Source: Sphingobacteriaceae bacterium (lineage in GTDB: Bacteria; Bacteroidota; Bacteroidia; B-17B0; Aurantibacillaceae). Taken from it: a stretch of DNA of 64,000 bases. The stretch lies in NCBI GenBank assembly GCA_947453445.1, contig CANGGP010000013.1, forward strand, positions 1-64,000. The letters are read 5' to 3'. A program made the position numbers and the translations under genes. Under the pieces are notes generated by a model. It did no database searches. It was not told the DNA's origin and saw only the letters and a program-made list of their open reading frames with translations. How positions within the stretch are numbered: position 1 is the first letter of the stretch; each line of letters opens with the position of its first letter. Below, piece by piece: positions 44,181 through 53,281 of this stretch.

Positions 44181-45086
44181 ATGAAAAATTTAGCGCATGG
44201 TATCATTTTCGGTAATTATTTCTACGGCCTCTGTGCCCTTGCATTAAGCATTGAATGTAGCTTGCAGCAAAAGGCAGGATTAAATGATATTTCTTTTTAT
44301 GTTTTGCTTTTTTTATGCACCGTGGTTTATTATACAAAAGCCTATGCAGACTCTGAAAACGAATTGCATCAAAATAATCCGCGCAGTTTTTGGTATGCGA
44401 AGCATCAGCAAACAATCAAACTAACCCAATTCTTCTACCTGGTCTGCATCATCTTGCTTATAGCTTATCTCTTCTTATTGTATAAAATCACAATTCTTGC
44501 ATTCAGCATTAGTGAAATTGCATTCACCGCTGTATTCCCTTTGGTTGGCTTATTCTATTATGGCATCGAACGCCAACAACATGGCAAATTTCAATTTCGT
44601 CAAATTGGTTGGTTGAAGCCTTTTTGCATCGGTTTTTGTTGGGCGGGTGTGGTCACCATTTACCCGATGCTGTATGCAAGCATTTCCAAAGCACAACATT
44701 TTCACCCAAGCTTTTTTGGCTCCTTGCTCTTCATTAAAAATTTTATGTTTATTTCTGTGTTAAGCATTATGTTCGACATTAAAGATTATGCAAGCGATTA
44801 CAACAATGAACTAAAAACATTTGTTGTAAAATTTGGTCTACGCAAAACCATCTTTTATATACTTATCCCTCTCACGACGCTTGGCTTTGCATCATTTATC
44901 ACCTATGCCTTTTCCCAAAATTTTAGTCCCGGAAAAATTGGCCTGCATTTGATTCCTTTTCTCCTCATTTTAACAGTCTCCTTCTCCCTTCAAAAACGAC
45001 AATCCATTTTTTTTTATTTGATCATTATTGATGGTTTGATGCTCATCAAGGGCATTTGCGGAAGTTTGGCAATGCTCCTTTTTTGA
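44181..45086 (+). CDS. UbiA-like polyprenyl transferase-fold membrane protein with altered Asp motifs
   Basis: 301 residues, eight or nine membrane helices. YYTKAYADSENELHQNNPRSF near residue 55 sits where UbiA enzymes have NxxxDxxxD, and FDIKDYASDYNNELKTFVVKFG near 195 resembles the second DxxxD motif. The first motif is changed (Tyr-Ala-Asp-Ser-Glu), so activity on a prenyl diphosphate is uncertain. Family resemblance is by pattern only. No co-transcribed partner. Confidence 0.55.
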   Translation: MKNLAHGIIFGNYFYGLCALALSIECSLQQKAGLNDISFYVLLFLCTVVYYTKAYADSENELHQNNPRSFWYAKHQQTIKLTQFFYLVCIILLIAYLFLLYKITILAFSISEIAFTAVFPLVGLFYYGIERQQHGKFQFRQIGWLKPFCIGFCWAGVVTIYPMLYASISKAQHFHPSFFGSLLFIKNFMFISVLSIMFDIKDYASDYNNELKTFVVKFGLRKTIFYILIPLTTLGFASFITYAFSQNFSPGKIGLHLIPFLLILTVSFSLQKRQSIFFYLIIIDGLMLIKGICGSLAMLLF

Positions 45087-45167
45087 AACATTTCCCATAG
45101 TATATTGTTAATTATATTGAATTAGTATATTTGCTTGTTAGCGTAATTAAATTGAAACTCGCTTATA

Positions 45168-45587
45168 ATGAACATGATAAAAAATACCCTCATACTGCTT
45201 AGCGTCTTCCTTTGCCTCAGCATTAATGCCCAAACCAAATCAAAACAAAAAACCATAAGCAAAAATTATCCCGAAAGCTTCAGCATTCAAAAAAGTGATT
45301 TTGAAATAATTATGAATTCGGCGAATAACAGCAGCTTAAAATTCTCTAACAATATATATATCGACAAAGGCATTGTACAAATGAACAGCAAAAATGGCGA
45401 CATGCACTTTATGAGAATAAAACTAAACTTCTTCCCAAAAAGTTTCTTACTCATTCAAGAAAATGGCAGCTATTCAACCATTGTATTTATTATGTCTGAC
45501 GATAAATCGGTATTTTACAAAGGCAAACTCGATAAAGAAATACTGAACATGAAAAAATGTTCTGAAGACGATATTGTTTCTGAATAA
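45168..45587 (+). CDS. Hypothetical exported protein
   Basis: 139 residues with a signal peptide ending at SINAQ (about residue 21) and a soluble domain rich in Ser, Asn and Lys. No family recognised. It ends 13 bases before the ATG of the T9SS metalloprotease and may be co-transcribed with it. Confidence 0.6.
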   Translation: MNMIKNTLILLSVFLCLSINAQTKSKQKTISKNYPESFSIQKSDFEIIMNSANNSSLKFSNNIYIDKGIVQMNSKNGDMHFMRIKLNFFPKSFLLIQENGSYSTIVFIMSDDKSVFYKGKLDKEILNMKKCSEDDIVSE

Positions 45588-45600
45588 AGCATCTCACATT

Positions 45601-47883
45601 ATGAAATTAAAACTATACTCTTTTCTCTCCATAATTCTTTTGTTTCAATTTGGTGTTGCTCAAATACCAATTTTAAACTCTTATCCTTCTATTACCAACA
45701 AGGTGATTTACCTCGATTTCGACGGACAAGTTGTGAGTGGAACCATGTGGAACAATGGCGCTACCATCAATGCATTACCTTCTATCGCTTCGGCAGCAAC
45801 CATACGCAATGTGTGGCAACGCATGAGTGAAGATTACCGCCCATTCGACGTGAACATCACCACTGATTCGATGCGCTTTAACAATGCCAATCCTGCCTCA
45901 CGCATTCGCGTAGTATTCACCCCTACATACCAATGGTTTGGTAACGGTGCCGGTGGTGTTGCTTTTGTTGGCAGCTTCACTTGGGGGGGTACTCCCGGTA
46001 CGCCATGTTGGATTTTTGAAAGTCAATTGGGTAATGGCGCCAAAAACATGGGCGAAGCTGCTTCGCATGAAGTAGGTCATACCCTTAGTTTAAAACACCA
46101 AAGCACATACAACAGTGCTTGCACTAAAACCAATGAGTATAATCCGGGATTAGGCACAGGCGTTACTTCTTGGGCACCCATCATGGGGGTGGGCTATTCT
46201 AAAAACATCACACTTTTTCACAACGGCAAAAGCGCTGATGGTTGTAATTTAATACAAGATGATTTAAGTAGTTCTTTTATGGCAGGTATTACCGGCTTAC
46301 CATACTTAAATTATTTGGCTGATGATATTGGGAATAATTTTCAGAATGCAAAAATTTTAAATCTAAACACCACAACAGCCATTGATTCAGGCTTAATCAA
46401 TACCACCGGCGATATTGATGCTTTTCGTTTTACCATCTGTAGCAACCGTTATGTATCCATTAACGCCAAACCATGGGCACTCGATACCACCACTTATACA
46501 GGTGCCAATATGGATGTGAAATTAAAATTATACAATTCAGCGGGAACATTAATCGCCTCCGATTCAGCCATCAGTAAGCTAAGTGCTTTGGTTGGCTTAA
46601 ATCTAAGCTCCGGCTCCTACTTTTTTACTATCGATGGTGATGCCTCAGCTTATTATACCGATTATGGTGTATTGGGAAAATACTATGTGAGCATAAAAAG
46701 CAACAATCCCCCGGCCGTTACAAATACCATTACATTAAACAGCAGCATTTGTGCGCCCCAAACATTTAGTCTTAACTTTTCTTCGAACATTGCAACCACC
46801 GCTTGGCAGTGGACTGTAAACGGCACAAGCAGCAGCACCTACAATGTACAAAACCCCATTTACGCATTTTCAAATCCCGGTATTTATACAATATCATTGT
46901 TGGCCAATACAAACAGTTCTACTTCTTGTGTGGTTACCAATACTTACAATATCGGCAGTCCGCCGAGTTTAACTGCAAGCGCCACCACTGCCTCCATCTG
47001 CCCTCAAAATACAGGAACAATAAGCGTTTCGGGGGCAAGTACCTACACGTGGTTACCGGGTAATTTAGCAGGCAATTATCAAATCGTGACTTTTAATTCA
47101 GTAAACACTTATACCATTAATGGCAGCAATGGCACTTGCTCGGCATCTATTACAAAGTCAATTGGCTTCAGTCCTAATTTTACTTTGAATCTTACAAACT
47201 CTGCGGGTGCTGCCATTTGCCCGGGCAAAACTGCCACTTTAAGCCCTATCGGCGCCATTAATTACACGCTTTTACCGGGTGGTTCAAATACAATTCCTTT
47301 TGTTGTGCAACCAAGTGTGAACACCACTTATACGATTCTAGCTGATAATGCCGCTTGCAAAAAATTTACGGTAACAAGCATTCAGGTGAATCCAAGCTTC
47401 ACCATTGGTGTTGATCGTTCTGACTCGGTGGTTTGCGCCAATCAACCTGTCACCATCTTTGCTTATGGCGGCATCAATAACTTTACCACCAATCCGGGTG
47501 GACAAACCGGTTACCAAGTGGTGGTTAGTCCTTCGGTGAGCACAGTATTTACAGTTACCGGTCTCGATAACAACCAATGCACCTCTGATTCTTCATTTTT
47601 TATTCGTGTGAGCAATTGTAATTATTTGGGCTTGTTTGAACAATCTAAAGCAAATCTTGTGCAAATATTTCCCAATCCAAGTAAAGGCATTTTAAACATT
47701 GTTGCTGCGCAAAATAACAGCGAATGCGAAGTGTATGATGCTACAGGAAAGAAAATAAAGACATTTATTTTACAAACAGCACCAACAAGCCTCAACACCG
47801 AAAACTGGAGCAAAGGCATGTATTTGTTTTTGATTAAGAATGGTGAAGCCCAATTTTCTGCTGAAAGGGTGGTGATTGAATGA
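45601..47883 (+). CDS. Secreted T9SS zinc metalloprotease with Ig-like repeats
   Basis: 760 residues from ATG 45601 (nine in-frame codons upstream are not needed; the signal peptide MKLKLYSFLSIILLFQFGVAQ starts here). The catalytic site HEVGHTLSLKH (H156, E157, H160, H166) is the metzincin HExxHxxxxxH zinc motif, and a likely Met-turn is PIMGVGYSK. A prepeptidase-like domain (residues 250-375) and four Cys-containing PKD/Ig-like repeats follow (ICAPQT, ICPQNT, ICPGKT, VCANQP), then a type A sorting domain (IFPNPSKGILNI...). A surface or extracellular protease. Confidence 0.88.
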   Translation: MKLKLYSFLSIILLFQFGVAQIPILNSYPSITNKVIYLDFDGQVVSGTMWNNGATINALPSIASAATIRNVWQRMSEDYRPFDVNITTDSMRFNNANPASRIRVVFTPTYQWFGNGAGGVAFVGSFTWGGTPGTPCWIFESQLGNGAKNMGEAASHEVGHTLSLKHQSTYNSACTKTNEYNPGLGTGVTSWAPIMGVGYSKNITLFHNGKSADGCNLIQDDLSSSFMAGITGLPYLNYLADDIGNNFQNAKILNLNTTTAIDSGLINTTGDIDAFRFTICSNRYVSINAKPWALDTTTYTGANMDVKLKLYNSAGTLIASDSAISKLSALVGLNLSSGSYFFTIDGDASAYYTDYGVLGKYYVSIKSNNPPAVTNTITLNSSICAPQTFSLNFSSNIATTAWQWTVNGTSSSTYNVQNPIYAFSNPGIYTISLLANTNSSTSCVVTNTYNIGSPPSLTASATTASICPQNTGTISVSGASTYTWLPGNLAGNYQIVTFNSVNTYTINGSNGTCSASITKSIGFSPNFTLNLTNSAGAAICPGKTATLSPIGAINYTLLPGGSNTIPFVVQPSVNTTYTILADNAACKKFTVTSIQVNPSFTIGVDRSDSVVCANQPVTIFAYGGINNFTTNPGGQTGYQVVVSPSVSTVFTVTGLDNNQCTSDSSFFIRVSNCNYLGLFEQSKANLVQIFPNPSKGILNIVAAQNNSECEVYDATGKKIKTFILQTAPTSLNTENWSKGMYLFLIKNGEAQFSAERVVIE

Positions 47884-47896
47884 TTTTAACTTAAAC

Positions 47897-49114
47897 TTAA
47901 TTGACAATAAGTTTTTTATTGCTAATCATTTTATTCTTAAATTTCAAAGTGAATATGTAAGTACCACTATTCAGAATATCAATATTGACTTTCATTTTCC
48001 GATCTTCAAAATTTACCTTTCCCTCCAAAATTTTAGTTCCGATTATATTATAAACTTCATAAGTTTCTAAATCTCCAAAATACAGTTCCTTTCTTATTTC
48101 CAAGTAAACATTATTTGAACCGGGATTCGGATACAATATCCAATGCGTATCTATTTTGTCATTTATTTCAATGCCCACATGATCTTCAAAAACAGTAACT
48201 GTGTCAAATTTTACTAAACCGCAAATTTCTTGTTTCACTACAAAAGTAGTTGTACGGGCAACACTCACCCATAATCCGGCAGCTGTGTCAATTGGAATCA
48301 TTCCGGGAAGTATAAACCAATAACACTTATCATCAAAACCAGTATTACCGGAAGGTCTGCCAATATGCACACTTTGTCCAAAAACACATGACACGTCCTT
48401 TCCTGCATCCGCAGGTAAATTAAGTGGTATACATGCCACCTGATCAACATAGGTATTTACAAAATAATTGGTGTAAGTGTTACTGGGATTGATAGTCGGT
48501 GTGTTCGAAATATCATTAAAATTTCCAATCGTTAAACTTTTTTCTTTTCCCGTGGCAGTGTATGTACCTTCTACTTTTATCCATTTAACCGTATCTGTAA
48601 TGAAATTACTCGCAGGATTCTGAATGTGCGGCGTTACCAAAAAAGGAGCAAATTGATTCTGGATGGTATCCATTTCTAAGCCACCAAAATAAGCGCCATA
48701 ACTGGAACTGGCGATCGTGCTCGATTCCATTTGGTTAATGTAAAAGCTAACACAATACACTTCTCCCGCGACTAATTTTTTTACCAAAACATTGGTTAAA
48801 TACATTCTATCGGATCCCTGTTGACAATATGGTCCAAATGGACTACAATAAGTTTCTATCCCAACAAAAGTTCCACCGTTTTTAGGAAATTGATAACCAT
48901 ATCCCGTATGGGGCACATTCGAAAAACCGGGTTTTGTTGAAAATGTTACATAGAACGCACCGCCTTTTGGACTAAGTCCGGTCCAGCCTAAATTTGGCAT
49001 TGCATAATCATTAACAAATGCTTCAAAACTTCCGTTCGTGACATAATCGAGCACTTGCGCATCACAACACATTACACTTACGGTGAAAGCAAATATTAAT
49101 TTAACAATATGAAT
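47897..49114 (-). CDS. Secreted T9SS type A sorting-domain protein (non-ATG start likely)
   Basis: 391 residues from ATG 49072, but that start gives no signal peptide. The open frame continues upstream and encodes HIVKLIFAFTVSVMCCDAQ, a clear signal peptide, beginning at an ATT codon (49114) with CTG at 49120 as an alternative; no ATG, GTG or TTG lies there in frame. The mature part opens VLDYVTNGSFEAF, as in many T9SS proteins with carbohydrate-binding-like N-terminal domains, and ends with a sorting domain (LYPNPGSNNVYLEIRK ... KLIVN). It is convergent with the metalloprotease gene. Confidence 0.78.
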   Translation of the reverse strand: MHIVKLIFAFTVSVMCCDAQVLDYVTNGSFEAFVNDYAMPNLGWTGLSPKGGAFYVTFSTKPGFSNVPHTGYGYQFPKNGGTFVGIETYCSPFGPYCQQGSDRMYLTNVLVKKLVAGEVYCVSFYINQMESSTIASSSYGAYFGGLEMDTIQNQFAPFLVTPHIQNPASNFITDTVKWIKVEGTYTATGKEKSLTIGNFNDISNTPTINPSNTYTNYFVNTYVDQVACIPLNLPADAGKDVSCVFGQSVHIGRPSGNTGFDDKCYWFILPGMIPIDTAAGLWVSVARTTTFVVKQEICGLVKFDTVTVFEDHVGIEINDKIDTHWILYPNPGSNNVYLEIRKELYFGDLETYEVYNIIGTKILEGKVNFEDRKMKVNIDILNSGTYIFTLKFKNKMISNKKLIVN

Positions 49115-49181
49115 AGTCAGATTTTTGAGTGTTAGAAAAAATAATACTAAATATACAATTATTTATTATCTTTAACGATAC

Positions 49182-51083
49182 TTGAAGTATAGAATCCTAT
49201 ATATTTTAATTCACTTACACTTCCTTTCTTTCACGCAAACTTTTTTTGAGGACTTCACCAATACGCAAACCGGCAATGTTGCAAATGCTTGGTTGGAAAA
49301 GAACCTTGACGGATTAACCATTTCAGGTCAAATTTCAAACTATGGCATTGGCAATAAAGCTTGGACTTGTGTAAACCTTTCATCCAAGTATCCCGAACAC
49401 GGACACGTGATGTGCAGCACCTCATGGTATATACCTGCAGGTACTTCAAACGATTGGTTAATATCACCACCATTTGCCGTATCGGCTAATTCAATACTTT
49501 CTTGGGAGGCAATGTGTGGCGATAAATATAATGCAGATGGATATGAAGTTAGAGTTTCATTAGGGGGTGTACTTCCTTCAGATTTTACCTATACCATATC
49601 AAATATAAATACAGAAGCAGGTGATTGGAAAACTCACAGTATTAGTTTAAATAATTTCACAAACCAAATTGTTAGAATTGCGTTCGTTAACCGATCAACA
49701 AACAAATATTTGTTATTTCTTGACAATGTTGAAGTTAAAGTCCCCATTGCCAATGATGGTGGTGTATTAAATCTAAATAGTCATTCCAAATTTTTCAATG
49801 GCGATTTCCAGTCTTTTTTTAAACCTTTTTGCGGCACCATAAAAAACTTTGGATACAATCCTATTTCTTCAGCTCAGATTGGCTTTCAATTAAAACACGA
49901 TACTATTGTTTATGAAAATTTCCAATTCTCACCACCAATTAATTACCAGGAGACTAGGCGCTTTTGTTTTAGTTATTTCCCTACCACATTCACAGATACC
50001 ACTAATAACAAACTTAAGGCATGGACAACCATGGTAAACAATGTATCGGAAACAAACCGCAATAACGACACTGCAAAAAAAGACCTATATCTTCCGGAGT
50101 ATAATGTTTATAGTATCCCCAAAGCAGATCTTTTAGAAGTGTTCGGTGCTTCTAATAGCGAAGCTTGTGCCTCAGTTTTTAATGTTTTTGATTCCTTAAT
50201 CATTCAAAAAAGGGCGAATATTACTTCTAACTTTAATGTGATAAAATACCAAGTAGAATCCCCTCCTGATTTAATTGATCCATCTTCCAATAAATTTACT
50301 TTGGCAAGGAAAAATTATTATCAAGTCAATTATTTACCAAGCGCTATCATTAATGGCACCAACAGTGTTTTAAACTACGATAAGACAACATTAAATTATT
50401 CTACAGGTGGTGCTACGTACTTTCATCTAATGTTCGCTCACCCAATTATTGAAAATGGTGTTTTAACAGGTACCTTAAATTTCACCTCCTTATATAACCT
50501 CAGAAATGAATCACCGATTCGTGCATTTATAGTGCTAAATCAAAAACACTACACTTTTGAAAATAGTGGTTCCTCTCAAAAGGAGTATTATCAAGTATTG
50601 AGAACAATGATTCCGGATGAACATGGACACATAATTTCTCTAACCGCAGGAACCAATACTTTGATTCCAATTAGTCACACCTTAAATTTCAGCGACAATC
50701 CTAAAGTTAATTCCGAAGATTTTTGGGATGGAAAAATTGTTGATTGCGAATTAATTGCATTCGCCCAGGATACAGTAACTAAGGAAATCTTACAAAGTGC
50801 ATCTATCCCGCTTTTGGGAAAAGTTTTGTCTGTCAAAAGTTTATTTAATGCCAATACAGCTATTTTTCCAAACCCTGCAAACAATTTTGTGTTTTTTACC
50901 GGCTTTAATAACTATCGGTGCTCAGTTGAAATTTTTGACATAAATGGAAGGCTCATATTAAGTAAGGAAATTACTTTAAATGACAACTTAATTGACACTG
51001 AAAATTTTACAGAAGGGCTCTACCTCATCAAATTAAAATCTAATTCAACAACGTCTTACCACAAAATACTTATAGCCCATTAA
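49182..51083 (+). CDS. Secreted T9SS protein with a jelly-roll (choice-of-anchor J-like) domain
   Basis: 633 residues. The TTG start at 49182 precedes a signal peptide ending at SFTQ; a TATCTTTA element lies just upstream (49158-49165). Residues 20-190 (FFEDFTNTQTGNV ... DWLISPPFAV ... LFLDNVEV) match the choice-of-anchor J pattern. The middle includes a Ser/Cys-containing thioredoxin-like region in other members (EVFGASNSEACASVFNVFDS), so a redox or binding role is possible. Type A sorting domain at the end (AIFPNPANNFVFFTG ... LYLIKLKS). The divergent partner is another T9SS gene. Confidence 0.78.
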   Translation: MKYRILYILIHLHFLSFTQTFFEDFTNTQTGNVANAWLEKNLDGLTISGQISNYGIGNKAWTCVNLSSKYPEHGHVMCSTSWYIPAGTSNDWLISPPFAVSANSILSWEAMCGDKYNADGYEVRVSLGGVLPSDFTYTISNINTEAGDWKTHSISLNNFTNQIVRIAFVNRSTNKYLLFLDNVEVKVPIANDGGVLNLNSHSKFFNGDFQSFFKPFCGTIKNFGYNPISSAQIGFQLKHDTIVYENFQFSPPINYQETRRFCFSYFPTTFTDTTNNKLKAWTTMVNNVSETNRNNDTAKKDLYLPEYNVYSIPKADLLEVFGASNSEACASVFNVFDSLIIQKRANITSNFNVIKYQVESPPDLIDPSSNKFTLARKNYYQVNYLPSAIINGTNSVLNYDKTTLNYSTGGATYFHLMFAHPIIENGVLTGTLNFTSLYNLRNESPIRAFIVLNQKHYTFENSGSSQKEYYQVLRTMIPDEHGHIISLTAGTNTLIPISHTLNFSDNPKVNSEDFWDGKIVDCELIAFAQDTVTKEILQSASIPLLGKVLSVKSLFNANTAIFPNPANNFVFFTGFNNYRCSVEIFDINGRLILSKEITLNDNLIDTENFTEGLYLIKLKSNSTTSYHKILIAH

Positions 51084-51313
51084 TTGAGCAATATCCAAAA
51101 TATGAGGTAAGGATAGCTGCGTCTTAAATTATACTGATAGTCAAGCGGCTTTTATTTATTCCGCTTTAACAGCGGTGAAGATATAAGGGTGGTGAAGATA
51201 TAGTAATTTTTAATTGTTTGCTTCTGAACAATTTTGTGACTTTTTTTTCGTAACTCGTTCATAATCTCATGCGCCGTAACATGGCAAAATGTGTAAATTC
51301 AAGCATTCATTTT

Positions 51314-52258
51314 ATGACAACATTAAACCAAACGGCCTTCCAATTACCGGGCCAAACAAAATATTACAAAGGCAAGGTGCGGGATGTATATACCATTAAC
51401 AACAAAACCTTGGTGATGATTGCCAGCGACCGCATCTCTGCGTTCGACGTTGTGTTGCCAAAAGGCATTCCGTATAAAGGCCAAGTATTGAATCAAATTG
51501 CTGAACAATTTTTAAATGCCACTAAAGACATTGTGCCAAATTGGTTATTGGCTACACCCCACCCCAATGTGAGCATTGGTTTGATGTGCGAACCTTTTAA
51601 GGTTGAAATGGTGGTGCGTGGTTATTTGGCCGGTCACGCTGCACGCACTTACGCCAGTGGCTTAAGAACTTTGTGTGGTGTATCACTTCCTGATGGATTA
51701 AAAGAAAACGACCGATTGCCAAATCCCATCATTACCCCAACCACCAAGGCTTCTGAAGGTCATGATGAAGACATTAGCCGTGAAGAAATTATTAAACAAG
51801 GCATCGTCAGCAAAGAACATTACGAACAACTTGAGAAATACACCTTGGCGCTTTACGCACGGGGACAAGAAATTGCCAATAAAATGGGTTTGATTTTGGT
51901 AGATACCAAATATGAATTTGGTTTGTACAATGGCCAAATTATCTTGATGGATGAAATACATACACCTGATTCTTCAAGGTATTTTTATTTAGAAGGATAT
52001 GATGAGCGCCAAAAGCAAGGCATTGAACAAAAACAATTGAGCAAGGAATTTGTACGCCGTTGGTTAATTGAAAATGGTTTTCAAGGTAAAGAAGGTCAAC
52101 AGGTACCGAACATGAATCAAGAATGGGTGAATGAAATCAGTGCCCGCTATATCGAATTGTTTGAAAAGGTAACCGGTAAAAATTTTATCAAAGGCAATTA
52201 TCAAAACATTCAAAGTGATGTTGAGAAAGCCATCATTTTAGCATTGGAGAAATTATAA
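51314..52258 (+). CDS. purC: Phosphoribosylaminoimidazole-succinocarboxamide synthase
   Basis: 314 residues from ATG 51314; the frame extends 15 codons upstream, but [26 protein letters not shown] is the normal PurC start. It ligates aspartate to CAIR in purine synthesis. [51 protein letters not shown], and LVDTKYEFG are diagnostic of the long (yeast-like) SAICAR synthase subgroup. Directly followed by ytxJ with no gap. Confidence 0.95.
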   Translation: MTTLNQTAFQLPGQTKYYKGKVRDVYTINNKTLVMIASDRISAFDVVLPKGIPYKGQVLNQIAEQFLNATKDIVPNWLLATPHPNVSIGLMCEPFKVEMVVRGYLAGHAARTYASGLRTLCGVSLPDGLKENDRLPNPIITPTTKASEGHDEDISREEIIKQGIVSKEHYEQLEKYTLALYARGQEIANKMGLILVDTKYEFGLYNGQIILMDEIHTPDSSRYFYLEGYDERQKQGIEQKQLSKEFVRRWLIENGFQGKEGQQVPNMNQEWVNEISARYIELFEKVTGKNFIKGNYQNIQSDVEKAIILALEKL

Positions 52259-52597
52259 ATGAACTGGCATCCACTCACTACAAGCGATCAATTAAATTCA
52301 ATCGATCAAGCTTCGCAACAACAATTGCAACTTATTCTTAAACACAGCACCCGCTGCAGCATTAGCTCTGCCGCTTTGTCAAGAATAGAAAGGAACTGGC
52401 AAGATGAAGATTCTAAAAAAATAAATCCGAATTACCTCGATTTAATTCAGTACCGTGATGTTTCAAACTTCATTGCTTCACATTACGGCATCGAACACCA
52501 ATCGCCACAGATATTAATTATTAAAAATGGCAAGTGCATTTATTCAGCCACGCATTTCGATATCAATTATCAGGAGATTATGTCACAATCGATTTAA
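52259..52597 (+). CDS. ytxJ: YtxJ family bacillithiol-linked redox protein
   Basis: 112 residues, thioredoxin-like fold with a single-Cys site: LKHSTRCSISSAALSRIE matches the YtxJ signature (HSTRC-SISS). YtxJ is a proposed monothiol bacilliredoxin in bacteria that use bacillithiol. Its ATG directly follows the purC TAA. No bacillithiol synthesis gene is in the window. Confidence 0.88.
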   Translation: MNWHPLTTSDQLNSIDQASQQQLQLILKHSTRCSISSAALSRIERNWQDEDSKKINPNYLDLIQYRDVSNFIASHYGIEHQSPQILIIKNGKCIYSATHFDINYQEIMSQSI

Positions 52598-53228
52598 GTT
52601 GTTGAATTTCCTGATATTATACAATCAACCTTTCTCCTGTCATCTTGTTTCTTGAGTCTCTTATGTCTCTTCAGTCCCTCCAGTCTTTTAAGTCCCTTCT
52701 GTCTCTTCAGTCCCTCCAATTCATTATTTCGAGTTACGGGTTACGGATTGGCTTCAAGGAATTTTAAAAGCCTCACTATTTCGTCTATTTTAAATTACCC
52801 AATGAATTATTTATAATGTTTAACCCGTCATCATTTTGAATTATTAATTTTGAAATATTAATTATTACTCCCTCCTCATTCAACATTTAAAATTCAACAT
52901 TTAAAATTCATTCCTGCCGTCTTGACGCTTGTCTCTTTTTCACCACTAAGGCACTCAGGTCACTAAGGTGAATTTGTAACTTCAATCAAGATTACTAAGA
53001 GCATTTCGCTTTGCTCAACGTGATGCAATTACCATCCATTCAACATTTTTAATTATTCATTATTTCGAGTTACGGGTTGGCATTGCGGAATTTAATATTC
53101 ATCGCAATTGCACCCAAATTAAATCGTGACTTAAACTTCCAAGTAATAGCATTATTAATTATCAATTCCCCCCTCATTCAACATTTAAAATTCAACATTT
53201 AAAATTCTCTTCAGTCCCTTCTGTCATC
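52598..53228. repeat. Gene-free region made of short direct repeats
   Basis: About 630 bases without a gene. A 36-base segment at 52874-52909 recurs identically at 53172-53207, and itself contains a tandem 14-base unit (TTCAACATTTAAAA). A 24-base segment near 52719-52742 (core TTATTTCGAGTTACGGGTT) recurs near 53055-53078. Several short units of the type TCTCTTCAGTCCCTCC repeat between 52655 and 52718, and one reappears at 53208. Related ATTCAACATTT units occur at 57001-57092. It is not a CRISPR array: spacing is irregular and units differ. Confidence 0.65.
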
Positions 53229-53257
53229 AAAAAAAATCCCGGATAAAAAACCCGGGA
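53229..53257 (-). terminator. Rho-independent terminator after pckA
   Basis: On the minus strand, TCCCGG (53257-53252) pairs with CCGGGA (53242-53237) around a 9-base loop and is followed by eight T. Confidence 0.85.
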
Positions 53258-53281
53258 CCTTTTAAAATTTTAAAACAATAA

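Noticed and set aside
52598-53228. Possible CRISPR array from repeated short units
   Set aside because: Repeats are irregularly spaced, of mixed type, and there are no equal-length spacers or cas genes.
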